From: Candidatus Binatia bacterium
GTDB lineage: Bacteria > Desulfobacterota > Binatia > UBA9968 > JAJDTQ01
Length of the DNA stretch: 50,843 nt
NCBI GenBank assembly: GCA_022824205.1
Contig: JAJEAI010000058.1
Location: 1 to 50,843, forward strand
Direction of reading: 5' to 3'
Part shown: positions 17,645-26,830 of the stretch, one piece after another
Layout of the letters: each line of letters begins with the position of its first letter
Position numbering within the stretch: the first letter of the stretch is position 1
Translations under genes and position numbers: made by a program
Notes under the pieces: model-generated
Database searches by the model: none
What the model saw: only the letters and a program-made list of their open reading frames with translations
What the model was told of the DNA's origin: nothing

Positions 17645-18343
17645 TCAAACCCCCAAGAGGCGCAGGCGCAGGGAGTCGTCCTCCAGCAACGCCTCCGCGG
17701 ACCCCTCGTGCACGATACGTCCCCGGTCCATCACGTAGGCACGATCGCTTACGCGCAAAGCCGTAGCCGCGTTCTGCTCCACCAACAGAGCGGACACACC
17801 GGCTTCCTTCAGGCGCGCGACCGTCGCCATCACGTCCTGCACGACCTTGGGTGCCAGTCCCTGGGAAGGCTCGTCGAAGAGCACCAGCCCCGGAGATCCG
17901 AACAGCGCCCGGCCGATGGCTACCATCTGCATCTCCCCTCCGGACAGGTTCTCGCACTCGCGTTCCATCAGGTGTTCCAGTGCGGGGAAGATCTCGAACA
18001 CTTCGCCCAGGGACCAGACCCGGAAACGCGTGCGCTTGCGCGCGATGGAAAGGTTGCGCGCCACGGTCAGGGTAGGGAAGACGCGGCGGTCGTCCGGCAC
18101 CCAACCCACCCCCTTTCGCACGATGTCGTGGGTCGCTCGGGCCGTGACGGCGGTTCCGTCGAAACGGATGGTTCCCCGCCGCGGGGCCGTCAGCCCGAGG
18201 ATGGACCGGAGTGTCGTGGTCTTGCCGGCGCCGCTGGGTCCCAGCAGCGCCACCACCTCTCCCTGAGCGACGTGCAGTGACACGCCGAAGAGCGCCTGGG
18301 TCTCGCCATAGAACGTCTCGATGCCGGAAATCTCGAGAATCAC
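17645..18343 (-). CDS. livF: Branched-chain amino acid-type ABC transporter ATPase LivF
   Basis: A 232-residue ATPase: Walker A GPSGAGKTT, signature LSGGEMQM, Walker B LVLFDEPSQGLAP and H-loop-region VEQN, a pattern typical of LivF. The start is GTG 18343, two bases after the livG stop, giving MILEISGIETFYG; the longer open frame upstream is a shadow. LivF and LivG together drive a HAAT-family importer. Confidence 0.9.
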   Translation of the reverse strand: MILEISGIETFYGETQALFGVSLHVAQGEVVALLGPSGAGKTTTLRSILGLTAPRRGTIRFDGTAVTARATHDIVRKGVGWVPDDRRVFPTLTVARNLSIARKRTRFRVWSLGEVFEIFPALEHLMERECENLSGGEMQMVAIGRALFGSPGLVLFDEPSQGLAPKVVQDVMATVARLKEAGVSALLVEQNAATALRVSDRAYVMDRGRIVHEGSAEALLEDDSLRLRLLGV

Positions 18344-18345
18344 GC

Positions 18346-19086
18346 TCAAGGTCTCCCCAGGTTGGAGCGCTGCACCCATTTGTTTTCCCGCAATTCGTCG
18401 GGCGTGCCGCGGGCGATCACCTGGCCCCAGTGAATGACCGAAATGGCATCGGCGAGCCCGAAAAGGAATTGCATGTCGTGCTCGATGACCACGATGGAGT
18501 AATCGTGCTTCAGCTCCCGCACCATCTCGCTCAGCCGCGCCGTGGCCTCCACCCCCAGCCCCGAGGTGGGTTCGTCCAGGAACAGCAGCCGCGGCGCGGC
18601 GGCCAGGGCGACGCCGATCTCCAGCGCGCGCCGTTCGCCGTAGGCGAGATCGCCCGCGCGGCGGCGCTCCCGGCCGGCCAGGCCCACTCGCGCGAGCACC
18701 GCCGCGGCCCGGTCGGCGTCCGCGCCGTCGCCGGACAGCGGTTCGATCATGTTGAAGCCGCGCTCGCGCACCTCCGGCAACGCGATCAGGACGTTCTCCA
18801 GGGCGGAATACTCGTCGAACAGGCTGATGGTCTGGAAAGAACGGGCGATGCCCCGGCACGCGATGGCATTGGGAGACAGGCCGGTAATGTCCTCGCCGTC
18901 GAACAGCACCCGGCCCCGATCGGGCTTGTAACGGCCGGTGAGCACGTTGAAGCAGGTGGTCTTGCCCGCGCCGTTGGGGCCCATGATGCCGCTCAGCCTT
19001 CCGGACTCGAAGCTGAGATCGATGTTTTCCAGCACCACCTGGTGCCCGAACCGCTTGTGAACGCCGCGCGCTTCGAACAGGGCCAC
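18346..19086 (-). CDS. livG: Branched-chain amino acid-type ABC transporter ATPase LivG
   Basis: A 246-residue ATPase: Walker A GPNGAGKTT, Q-loop region RSFQTISLF, signature region LAYGERRALEIG (the YGE variant usual for LivG), Walker B LLFLDEPTSGL and H-loop VIEHDM. GTG start at 19086 preceded by GAGAGG; it begins three bases after livM ends. Confidence 0.92.
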   Translation of the reverse strand: MALFEARGVHKRFGHQVVLENIDLSFESGRLSGIMGPNGAGKTTCFNVLTGRYKPDRGRVLFDGEDITGLSPNAIACRGIARSFQTISLFDEYSALENVLIALPEVRERGFNMIEPLSGDGADADRAAAVLARVGLAGRERRRAGDLAYGERRALEIGVALAAAPRLLFLDEPTSGLGVEATARLSEMVRELKHDYSIVVIEHDMQFLFGLADAISVIHWGQVIARGTPDELRENKWVQRSNLGRP

Positions 19087-19089
19087 GGT

Positions 19090-20118
19090 TTACCTCTCGA
19101 TGTGGCTCGCGGGAGCCTCGGTTCCTCGATTGCGCCTTCCCGCGCTGGGGACGGAACCCACGTACTCCTGCCAGGCGCCCGCGATCCCTTCGGGCCTGAA
19201 CAACACCGCCAGCACGAACACGAGCCCGAACCAGAGCAGCCAGGTCTCGGTCACCGCGCCCAGGACGTCCCGCGCCAGAAAGTACACCGCGACCCCGATC
19301 ACCGGCCCCCAGAAGCTCACGAACCCGCCACCGATCAACGTCATCATGACGATCACGCCGGACGCGTGGAGGCTCATGACGTCCGGATACGCGCTCTGCT
19401 GGGCCATGGAAAACAGGGAGCCGGCCAGACCGGCGATGGCCGCGGACAGGGCGAACACCGCCCACTTGAACAGCCAGACATTGTAACCGACGAAACGCGC
19501 GCGTTCCTCGTTCTGCCGGATGGCCTGGAGCACCTTCCCGAAAGGCGAATGGACGAGGCGCCACAGGGCCACGGCGACAACGGCCAATACGAACAGCACG
19601 AAGTAGAAAAGCGCCACGTTGGAGTTGAGCGGGACCGACGCCGCGCCAAGCTCCAGGGCGGGGCGCGGAATGTTCAAGAGCCCGTCTTCACCGCCGGTGA
19701 CGGTGTGCCACTTGATGGCGACGAACCAGAAGACCTGACCGAAGGCGATGGTCATGAGCGCGAAGTAGATGCCGCGCCGATGGGACAGGAAGCAGCCCAC
19801 CACGGCGCCGGCAACGAAAGCGGCGACGGCGGCCAGGGCCATGCCCAGGAGCAGGCTCTCGAAGGCCCAGGCCTGGAAGAGGCCGAACGCGTAGGCGCCG
19901 ACGCCGAAAAAGGCGCCGTGCCCGAAGCTCGGGAGGCCGGAGTAGCCCAGCAGCAGGTTGAAGCCCAGCCCGTAGATCATCCAGATGGCGATCTCCACGC
20001 CCAGGTATTGGTAGAGACCGATGGAGGCGACCCACAGCGGCAGCGTCGCCATGACGGCCAGCAGCAGGGCCATCCCGCGCGGCACCCAGGGACTCGCGAC
20101 GGTGGGAACCGCTGCCAT
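19090..20118 (-). CDS. livM: Branched-chain amino acid-type ABC transporter permease LivM
   Basis: A 342-residue, strongly hydrophobic permease with the LivM pattern LGYSGLPSFGHGAFFGVGAY, then IRQNEERARFVGYNV in the cytoplasmic coupling region and LIGGGFVSFWGPVIG. The C-terminal tail is hydrophilic and rich in Arg/Glu. It begins three bases after livH stops. Confidence 0.92.
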   Translation of the reverse strand: MAAVPTVASPWVPRGMALLLAVMATLPLWVASIGLYQYLGVEIAIWMIYGLGFNLLLGYSGLPSFGHGAFFGVGAYAFGLFQAWAFESLLLGMALAAVAAFVAGAVVGCFLSHRRGIYFALMTIAFGQVFWFVAIKWHTVTGGEDGLLNIPRPALELGAASVPLNSNVALFYFVLFVLAVVAVALWRLVHSPFGKVLQAIRQNEERARFVGYNVWLFKWAVFALSAAIAGLAGSLFSMAQQSAYPDVMSLHASGVIVMMTLIGGGFVSFWGPVIGVAVYFLARDVLGAVTETWLLWFGLVFVLAVLFRPEGIAGAWQEYVGSVPSAGRRNRGTEAPASHIER

Positions 20119-20121
20119 GGG

Positions 20122-21042
20122 TCACGCCTCCAGCACGCTCTTTCTGCCGAACAGGCCGCGCGCCCGGACCGTCACCACGACGATGAGAAGCAGGTACATG
20201 GACAGCAGCGACCACCCCGAGGCATAGGCGCCGGTGAGGCCCACGGCCACGCCCACCAGGATGCCGCCGAGGACGGCGCCCCAGAAACTGCCGATGCCGC
20301 CCAGCACGATGATCAGGAAGGCGGGAATGACCGCGTCCACGCCCACGTGCGGCCGGAGCCCCCAGATGGGCGTCAGGACGATGCCCGCCAGCCCTGCCAG
20401 ACCGGCCCCCAGGCCGAACACCAGCAGGCGCAGCCGGGTGAGATCGATCCCCAGGGCGCGCACCATTTCGCTGTCATGGGCGCCGGCCTTGATGATGGCG
20501 CCGTAGGGCGTCCGTTCCAGGAACAGCCACACGAGGGCGATGGCGGCCGCCGCGAACAGGGCGGCGAAGAGCTTGTATTTGGAATAGATCAGGCCGGCGA
20601 ACAGGAAAGCCCCGGAAATGCTCCGCGGCACTTGCAGGTACTGCTCGGAAGGACCCCAAAGGACGCGGATGGTCTCCTCCAGGACGAGCGCCGCGCCGAA
20701 GGTCAGCAGCAGCCCGTACTCGGCCTTCTTCCCGTAGGTCCGGCGCATGCACAACTCCAGACCCATCCCCACCACGCCCACCAGCACCGGAGCCACGAGC
20801 AACGCCAGCGCGTAGCGCGCCGCCAGGGGCAGCGCGTGGTAGCTCTCGCCGAGCGGGCCGAGCCAGGCAGGATCGGGAGCGATGATGACCAGCGCGAAGT
20901 ACGCGCCCAGGGCAAACAGCGAACCATGGGCCAGGTTGATGAGCTCCATGACCCCCACGATGAGCATGAATCCCAAGGCGATGAGCGCGAACAGGAGGCC
21001 CAGGCTCAGACCGTTCAGAAGATGGGGGAACAGGTTCGCCAT
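20122..21042 (-). CDS. livH: Branched-chain amino acid-type ABC transporter permease LivH
   Basis: A 306-residue membrane permease: N-terminal NGLSLGLLFALIALGFML, the family's MELINLAHGSLFALGAYFA, RALGIDLTRLRLLVFGLGA and ILGGIGSFWGAVLGGILVG (read as VLGGIGSFWGAVLGG). It partners LivM. The gap to the binding-protein gene is 124 bases. Confidence 0.92.
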   Translation of the reverse strand: MANLFPHLLNGLSLGLLFALIALGFMLIVGVMELINLAHGSLFALGAYFALVIIAPDPAWLGPLGESYHALPLAARYALALLVAPVLVGVVGMGLELCMRRTYGKKAEYGLLLTFGAALVLEETIRVLWGPSEQYLQVPRSISGAFLFAGLIYSKYKLFAALFAAAAIALVWLFLERTPYGAIIKAGAHDSEMVRALGIDLTRLRLLVFGLGAGLAGLAGIVLTPIWGLRPHVGVDAVIPAFLIIVLGGIGSFWGAVLGGILVGVAVGLTGAYASGWSLLSMYLLLIVVVTVRARGLFGRKSVLEA

Positions 21043-21166
21043 GGTGAGTCTTCAGCCAACCTCCCGATGGAGATGCAATCGGCCCGGCGCGGCGTCCGCC
21101 GGAGTCGCGTCCCAGGATAGCACGCTGCCGGCTCCCGCGGGCAGGGGAGCCGGCAGCCGGGGAACG

Positions 21167-22465
21167 CTACATCTCGTAGGTGGGCGTGTCCGCGAGGGAC
21201 TCCAGCTTGCACGCCGCGTCCGCTCCCGTGTCCCGGATTTCCTCCGGGCTCGACTGGCTCAGGACCTTGAACATGTCGTCGCGTTCCTTGGTGCCATGGT
21301 TGGCGGTGGCCAGGTAGATGGTCTGTTGCATCTGGTGGGTGGCGGAGTTCATGTAGGCATCGTGGTGCTGCATGCGGTCCCGCGCCGAGACCTTGAGGCC
21401 TTCCAGCTCCTGGATCACCTTGCGGTTGTTGGTGGAACCCGCGCGCTCGACGGCGCTCAACAGCTCCCGCGTGGCCATGTAGCCGTTGTAGAAGACGTTG
21501 CCGGGCACGCGCATGGGGTCGCTCGGGTAGGCCGCCTGGTAGCGCTTTACGAAATCGGCGACGCCGGGCAGGTCCAGCTTCCAGTACCACGTCGTGCCGA
21601 ATACCCCGAAGAGGTTGTCCAGCGGCAGGCCGTACACGTCGGGCCAGTCCTGCTGGTTGTTGATCCAGGCCATCTTCTGGCCCAGCCCGAGTTGGGCAAC
21701 CTGCTGGCGCATGGCCTTGAGGTCGTCGCCGCCCACCGCGGCGGCCACCACGTGCGGGGCCGCCTGCTGCGCCTTCAGCAGCATGGCGCTGAAGTCGCGC
21801 GTGCCCTGGGGCACCAGGATCTCGTCGATGATCTCGCCCCCGTACCGCCCCACCAGCCGGCGGGTGGCCGCCGAGGTGTTGTGCCCCCAGACGTAGTCGT
21901 TGGTCATGAGCAGCCATTTCTTGCCGTAGGCGCGGATGGCGTTCTGGACCGCGGCCTGCGCGAAGTTGGTGCCGTTGCCGTCCCATACGAACTTGACGCG
22001 GTGGCAGTTCTTGCCCGACTCGGTGGGTGAGCTGGAGTTCGTGTTGAGGTACACGGTGCCGTACTTCTGCGCCACCTGCGAGATGGCGTTGGCCACGCCC
22101 GAACTGACCGCGCCGATCAAGAAGGCGCACTCGTCACGCGCAATCAGCCGTTCCGCCACGCGGCTGCCGGTGGCGGGCGTCGTCTCGGTGTCGAGGTGAA
22201 TGGTCTTGACCGTGCGTCCGAGGACGCCGCCCCTCTTGTTGAACTCGGCGATGGCCAGGTGCATGCCGCGGCGGTCGGACGCGCCGGAGTTGGCGTATTG
22301 CCCGGAGGCATCGGAGGTGAGGCCGATCATGAGGGGCTTGTCCGATGCGGCGGCGTACACCCGGTTGTAGCGCCAGGGTCCCATGAAAGCGGTCGCCGCC
22401 GCTCCCGCGGACAGCATGCCCGCCTGCTTCAACAGGGAACGTCTCGTCAGGTTCCTTTGTGCCAT
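21167..22465 (-). CDS. ABC transporter substrate-binding protein with Tat signal (Peripla_BP_6)
   Basis: A 432-residue solute-binding protein of the branched-chain amino acid/amide type. The twin-arginine signal (TRRSLLKQAGMLSAGAAATA) directs export of folded protein. The mature part has the family's LMIGLTSDASGQYANSG and LAIAEFNKRGGVLGR, and ERLIARDECAFLIGAVSSGV. The start at 22465 has GGAGGA upstream. Relatives bind amino acids, amides, urea or aromatic acids; the ligand is not predictable. First gene of the Liv block. Confidence 0.9.
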   Translation of the reverse strand: MAQRNLTRRSLLKQAGMLSAGAAATAFMGPWRYNRVYAAASDKPLMIGLTSDASGQYANSGASDRRGMHLAIAEFNKRGGVLGRTVKTIHLDTETTPATGSRVAERLIARDECAFLIGAVSSGVANAISQVAQKYGTVYLNTNSSSPTESGKNCHRVKFVWDGNGTNFAQAAVQNAIRAYGKKWLLMTNDYVWGHNTSAATRRLVGRYGGEIIDEILVPQGTRDFSAMLLKAQQAAPHVVAAAVGGDDLKAMRQQVAQLGLGQKMAWINNQQDWPDVYGLPLDNLFGVFGTTWYWKLDLPGVADFVKRYQAAYPSDPMRVPGNVFYNGYMATRELLSAVERAGSTNNRKVIQELEGLKVSARDRMQHHDAYMNSATHQMQQTIYLATANHGTKERDDMFKVLSQSSPEEIRDTGADAACKLESLADTPTYEM

Positions 22466-22506
22466 GGTCTGTTCCTCCTTCCATAAACGTGTTTTCGCTG
22501 GGTGGT

Positions 22507-23454
22507 CTAGACCGGAGCGGTTTCGTCCGTGTTCCCGGCGCCGGCTTCCGTGTCGCGGTCGAGGATGGCGACACCGTTGATCTTCTCCTGTGCGTGGAGC
22601 AGGTCGCCGACGAGGCCGTCGGCGTAGCCGAGGTTGAGGCCCTGGATGAGGGCATGCTGCACGGCCCGCCCGAGATTGCCGGCCAGGGGTACCGTGTCCA
22701 CCATCCGGTTGTAGTAGCGCAGGTCCTTCTCCGCGTTGGCCAGGCTGAAATTCAGCCCGGAACAGTCTCCTGACTCGATGGCCCTGGGAACGATCAACTG
22801 GAAGATCCCGCTGTTGGCGCCGCCCGCCGACACCACGCCGGCGAATCGCTTCAGGTCCACCTCGGTGGCCGCGCACGCGCACAGCGCTTCGGAGATGAGC
22901 GCGGCGTAGCCCATGGTGATGAAGTTGTAGACGAGCTTGGTCTTGTGGCCCGCGCCCACGGGCCCCATGTGGAAGATGTTCTCGCAGCAAGCCTCCAGCA
23001 AGGGCCGGACCCGTTGCATGTCATCCTCCGCGGCTCCGACCATGGTGTTGAGACGGCCGGCCTCCGCCTCCGCCGGAGTGCGCGCCAGCGGCGCGTCGAC
23101 GAAAGAGGCGCCGCGTTCGTTCAGGGCAGCGGCGATGCGTTGGCTGGAAGCGGGCTCGCTGGTGGAGCAGTCGACGACCATGAGGCCGTAGTGCGCCCCG
23201 TCGAGCAGGCCGTCCCTTCCGTAGAGGATCTTCTCGACCTCGGGCGTTCCGGTGACACAGAGGAACACGACATCGCATTCCGCCGCCAGTTCCCAGTAGC
23301 CGCGGAGCTCCGTTGCCCCCAGACGGACAAGGTCCTCGACCGGCGTCCGGTCCCGGTGGGTCACCACGGCAAGCGGATATCCCGCCCCGAGAAGGTTCTT
23401 TGCCATGCCATGGCCCATCAAGCCGGTACCGGCAAATCCCACCTTTTCCGTCAT
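22507..23454 (-). CDS. 3-hydroxyisobutyrate dehydrogenase-like NAD(P)-dependent oxidoreductase
   Basis: A 315-residue beta-hydroxyacid dehydrogenase: N-terminal Rossmann GFAGTGLMGHGMAKNL, VDAPLARTPAEAEAGRL in the substrate region (usually DAPVSGG, so altered here), and the catalytic-lysine motif GAGHKTKLVYN (about K176). The family oxidises small beta-hydroxy acids (3-hydroxyisobutyrate, tartronate semialdehyde, 6-phosphogluconate). It lies upstream of the Liv binding protein on the same strand and is divergent from the RpiR regulator, which probably controls it. Confidence 0.83.
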   Translation of the reverse strand: MTEKVGFAGTGLMGHGMAKNLLGAGYPLAVVTHRDRTPVEDLVRLGATELRGYWELAAECDVVFLCVTGTPEVEKILYGRDGLLDGAHYGLMVVDCSTSEPASSQRIAAALNERGASFVDAPLARTPAEAEAGRLNTMVGAAEDDMQRVRPLLEACCENIFHMGPVGAGHKTKLVYNFITMGYAALISEALCACAATEVDLKRFAGVVSAGGANSGIFQLIVPRAIESGDCSGLNFSLANAEKDLRYYNRMVDTVPLAGNLGRAVQHALIQGLNLGYADGLVGDLLHAQEKINGVAILDRDTEAGAGNTDETAPV

Positions 23455-23516
23455 GGTCGCCTGCCTCCCGAGACCGTATGGAAATTCGATTTGACTCCCA
23501 TCATGAAACGCACGTT

Positions 23517-23561
23517 CGAATCTAACGCAGATTCGCTCCGGGATGTCAAGAGCGAATATTC
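23517..23561. promoter_or_regulatory. Candidate operator between the dehydrogenase and rpiR genes
   Basis: A perfect inverted repeat CGAATCTaacgcAGATTCG (23517-23535) lies in the 209-base divergent gap, followed by the palindrome GAATATTC (23554-23561). Both share GAAT/ATTC ends. A dimeric RpiR-type regulator next door is the obvious candidate ligand (inference). Confidence 0.55.
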
Positions 23562-23663
23562 ATTCTCTCACCGAAGGGTGCAAATCTCGTTGAATTCCGG
23601 TCCGTTTTCTGGGAGTGTGACCGCATGCGCGGGGGCCCGGACAACGGAAGGATGGCGTGAGGC

Positions 23664-24560
23664 ATGGCGAGAGCCACACCACCGAAAGAATTCGACCGGC
23701 TGCGGGAGGCATTTCAGCACCGGTTCGAGGAGTTGAGCCCGCACCTCAAACGGATCGCTCAGTACGCCCTGGAGGATCCCAACCGGTTCGCGCTGGAAAC
23801 CGTGGCCGAAACGGCCCGGCAGGCCGGCGTCCAGCCGTCCACGCTGATCCGCTTCGCGAAGGTGTTCGGGTTCTCGGGCTTCTCCGAGATGCAACGCATC
23901 TTCCGTCTGCGCCTGATCGAGGGCGCGGCGCCGTTCCGGGACCAAATTCACGAGCACCGCGGCCAGTTGCAGGACGCCGCCAAGGACGATCCGGCGGCGA
24001 TCCTGAACGGCTTTGTCGACGCATCGGCCGTTGCCCTCGAACACCTGAAGTCGGACACCGACGGCGAAACGTTGCGGGAAGCGGTGCGCATGATGGACTC
24101 GGCCAATTCCATCTGCGTCATCGGACAGCGGCGCGCCTTTCCGGTGGCCGCCTACCTCGCCTATGGCCTCATCCGCCTCGAATACCGCTGCCACCTGCTG
24201 GACTCGGTGGGGGGCATGGTGCCACAGCAGATCGCCACCATGCGGAACGACGATCTTCTGGTCGCGGCGAGCTTCGCCGAATACTCCCCGCCCGTGGTCG
24301 ACGTCGTCGCCGACGCCCACATTCGCAAGGTGCCGGTGCTCGCCATCACCGACTCCATGACCAGCCCGCTGGCGCGGAACTCCAGCCTGTATTTCGTGGT
24401 GCGCGACGCCGAGGTGCATCGCTTCCGGCCGCTGGCCGCGCCCATCGCGCTGGCGCAGTCCCTCATCATCGCCCTCGGCTACTACCGCGACGCGCGTCTG
24501 GAGCAGTCCGGGACCGGCGTCAGGAAGAGGGCCAAGGGGAGGGTGCGGCGGCGCTCCTGA
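23664..24560 (+). CDS. MurR/RpiR-family transcriptional regulator
   Basis: A 298-residue regulator. The N-terminal helix-turn-helix (HTH_6; about residues 10-85) includes VAETARQAGVQPSTLIRFAK followed by GFSGFSEMQR, hallmark of RpiR regulators. The C-terminal SIS domain (about 130-260) has SICVIGQRRAFPVAAYLAY and ALTDS-like VLAITDSMTSPLA, and usually senses a phosphorylated or sugar-like metabolite. It is divergent from the dehydrogenase/Liv genes and is their likely regulator. A terminator-like hairpin follows the gene. Confidence 0.88.
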   Translation: MARATPPKEFDRLREAFQHRFEELSPHLKRIAQYALEDPNRFALETVAETARQAGVQPSTLIRFAKVFGFSGFSEMQRIFRLRLIEGAAPFRDQIHEHRGQLQDAAKDDPAAILNGFVDASAVALEHLKSDTDGETLREAVRMMDSANSICVIGQRRAFPVAAYLAYGLIRLEYRCHLLDSVGGMVPQQIATMRNDDLLVAASFAEYSPPVVDVVADAHIRKVPVLAITDSMTSPLARNSSLYFVVRDAEVHRFRPLAAPIALAQSLIIALGYYRDARLEQSGTGVRKRAKGRVRRRS

Positions 24561-24594
24561 CTTGAGAGTGCCTGCCGTCCAAGCGTTGGAACCG

Positions 24595-24627
24595 GCCCGC
24601 GTCGTCGTTGCAACGCGGGCGCGTTTT
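24595..24627 (+). terminator. Rho-independent terminator-like hairpin after rpiR
   Basis: Perfect eight-base stem GCCCGCGT/ACGCGGGC (24595-24602, 24613-24620) with a ten-base loop, followed closely by GCGTTTT. It lies 35 bases after the rpiR stop and ahead of the TauE-like gene. Confidence 0.6.
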
Positions 24628-24713
24628 GACTCGCAATCGCGCTATCGGTTATCCTGCGGTGTTCACGGTCCGGGGACGCCACCCACGCTGACGCTCCAAG
24701 GCTGCTTGCCTCC

Positions 24714-25457
24714 ATGCACATCGAGTCACTGTTGATCATCTTTGTCGCGCTGGGCGCGGGCGCCTTTTCGAAGGGTGCCACGGGGATGGGGCTGCCGCTC
24801 ATCGCCGTGCCCATCATGGCGGGCTTTCTGGGAGCCCAGCAGGCCGTCATCGTCATCACCATCCCCAACATGGTCAGCAACTTCTGGGTCATGTGGTCCT
24901 ACCGTTCCAGGTTCCACACCGTGCCGGGGCTGGTTCTGGCCACCCTGACGGGCGCCCTGGGCGTGGCCAGCGGCACTTGGTTCCTGGCCACGGCGGACGA
25001 GCGCATGTTGACCCTGGTGCTGGCGGTCTGCGTGGGCGCCTACCTGGTGCTGCTGGCCTTCAGGATCGAGATACGCTTCAGCGGACGGCTGGGCCGTGTT
25101 CTCTCGCCGGTCATCGCCGCCCTGGCCGGTGTCTCCCAGGGCGCGGCCGGAATGTCCAGCGCCGTGGTGGCGGCGTGGGTGCGCGCCTTCCAACTGGAGA
25201 AGGAGGCGTACATCTTTGCGGCATCGACGATGTTCCTGGGCCTCACCACCATGCACTTCCTCTTCTGCCTGGCGGCCGGCCTGTTCGACCAGCAGCTTCT
25301 CGGCCAGGGGCTCCTCGCGCTCGTCCCCATCGGGGTATTCCTGCCCCTCGGCATGCGCGTGACGCCCTACATCAGCCGTGAGTGGTTCAACCGTGTCATC
25401 GTCACCCTGATCGTCGTGATGGAGGCAAAGCTGGTCTGGCAAGCGTTGGCGGGATAG
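24714..25457 (+). CDS. TauE/SafE-family membrane exporter
   Basis: A 247-residue membrane protein with about seven hydrophobic spans and the family's N-terminal GAFSKGATGMGLPLIAVPI and internal repeat LAGVSQGAAGMSS. TauE/SafE proteins are linked to export of sulfite, sulfoacetate or other organic acid anions. It is preceded by the terminator after rpiR, so it is probably a separate transcript; no SD is obvious at 24714. Confidence 0.8.
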   Translation: MHIESLLIIFVALGAGAFSKGATGMGLPLIAVPIMAGFLGAQQAVIVITIPNMVSNFWVMWSYRSRFHTVPGLVLATLTGALGVASGTWFLATADERMLTLVLAVCVGAYLVLLAFRIEIRFSGRLGRVLSPVIAALAGVSQGAAGMSSAVVAAWVRAFQLEKEAYIFAASTMFLGLTTMHFLFCLAAGLFDQQLLGQGLLALVPIGVFLPLGMRVTPYISREWFNRVIVTLIVVMEAKLVWQALAG

Positions 25458-25549
25458 CAGGAATCCTCCACCTCCATACGCCGCGCAAGCGACAACGGGC
25501 GATACGCGGCGCCTTATGGACACGAGGCATGCCGAGACCGACCAGATAC

Positions 25550-25716
25550 GTCATTCCCGCGGAAGCGGGAATCCAGGTGGGGTGGGGCCGGGGCAATGGA
25601 GCCGCCATACCACCACTCCTGGATTCCCGCTTCCGCGGGAATGACGATTCGTGGGGTTGGTGCCATTGCGTGTCCGAGCAGAGTCTTGACACATCCTGGG
25701 AAGCGGGAATCCAGGG
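25550..25716. repeat. Miniature inverted-repeat element, copy 2 with its side arm
   Basis: The 96-base core has the same 28-base terminal repeats as copy 1 (25550-25577 and 25618-25645), and its interior is the reverse complement of copy 1's. Similarity to copy 1 continues past the core (GGTGCCATTGCGTGTCCGAG, CAGAGTCTTGACAC), ending in AAGCGGGAATCCAGG at about 25716. It fills the gene-free stretch 25458-25754. Confidence 0.85.
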
Positions 25717-25754
25717 GTGGTGGGCTATGCGACCGGCACGTGGGGTTTCCAAAG

Positions 25755-26711
25755 TCAGCCGGGCAGGTGCGCCGTCTCCGGCAGACCCAGCATGAGGTTC
25801 AGGTTCTGGATGGCCACGCCGCTGGCGCCCTTGCCCAGGTTGTCGAGAAGCCCCACCAGCAAGGTATGCCCCGACGGATGAGGGACTACGTGGAGCTCCA
25901 TGCCGTTGGTGTCGTTGCACGCCTGCGGGTCGAAGCTGCGCTCGTGGGCTTCACGCGGGTCCGGATGATGGACCACGCGGATGAAGGGCTCGCCGTCGTA
26001 ACGTTGACGGAGACAGTCCAGGATGGCCGTGCTGTTCACGCCCATGGGCAGCACGCCGAGTGGGATGGGCACCTCCACCCGCATGCCGCAACGGAACGGG
26101 CCTACGGCCGGCACGAACAGCGGCTCCAGGGTCAGCCCGCTGTAGGCCATCATCTCCGGGATATGCTTGTGGCGGGCGCCCAGCGCATAGGGCGCCTCGT
26201 AGGGCAGGGAACTCAAGCCCTGCTCGGGACGCTCCCACTTCTCGATCAGTCCTCGGCCACCGCCGGAATAGCCCGACAGGGCGTGGACGGAGACCGGGGT
26301 GTCGTGGGGTAGAAGCCCTTCGTCCACCAGCGGCCGAGTCAGGAGGATGAAGGCGGAGGGGTAGCAGCCGGGGTTGGCCACGCAGCCGGCCTCGCGGATG
26401 GCTTCACGGCGCGCGCCATCGAGCTCCGGCAACCCGTAAGTCCACCCGTCCGCCACCCTGTGGGCGGTGCTGGCGTCGATGACACGGGTCCCGCAGTCGG
26501 CGGCCCATTGGGCGGCTTCGAGTGCGGCGTCGTCGGGCAGGCACAGCACCGTCAGGTCCGCCGCCTCGATGGCCGCGCGCCGTGCCCCGGTGTCCTTGCG
26601 CCGCTCTTCGTTCAGCGTGGAAAGCTCGATGTCCCCGCGCCCCGTGAGCCAGTCGCGTATGCGCAGCCCCGTGGTGCCCGCGTGACCGTCTATGTGAACC
26701 TTGGGTGGCAT
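25755..26711 (-). CDS. argC: N-acetyl-gamma-glutamyl-phosphate reductase, short (type 2) form
   Basis: A 318-residue enzyme of arginine synthesis that reduces N-acetylglutamyl phosphate to the semialdehyde with NADPH. N-terminal IDGHAGTTGLRI matches the cofactor loop of the roughly 310-residue ArgC form, NPGCYPSAF holds the catalytic cysteine (about C116), and SGYSGGGR and ALGARHKHIPEM are also conserved. It stands alone, with no other arg genes in the window; a role in a lysine- or other acylated-amino-acid pathway is possible but less likely. Confidence 0.9.
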   Translation of the reverse strand: MPPKVHIDGHAGTTGLRIRDWLTGRGDIELSTLNEERRKDTGARRAAIEAADLTVLCLPDDAALEAAQWAADCGTRVIDASTAHRVADGWTYGLPELDGARREAIREAGCVANPGCYPSAFILLTRPLVDEGLLPHDTPVSVHALSGYSGGGRGLIEKWERPEQGLSSLPYEAPYALGARHKHIPEMMAYSGLTLEPLFVPAVGPFRCGMRVEVPIPLGVLPMGVNSTAILDCLRQRYDGEPFIRVVHHPDPREAHERSFDPQACNDTNGMELHVVPHPSGHTLLVGLLDNLGKGASGVAIQNLNLMLGLPETAHLPG

Positions 26712-26830
26712 GGATTTTCTCGATTCGTCCCTCTAACGGTTGAACTTAGCAAAATCCTCCAACGTTGGCACGGCGCGGCACTTGGTGGGATGGAACCCTT
26801 CGTTGCCCGTCCGTGGGGAATCGTCCCCGA

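Noticed and set aside
18211..21120. A 969-codon plus-strand open frame across the Liv genes
   Set aside because: Mirror of livF, livG, livM and livH; composition (His, Gln, Arg, Asp-rich) is typical of an antisense frame in GC-rich DNA.
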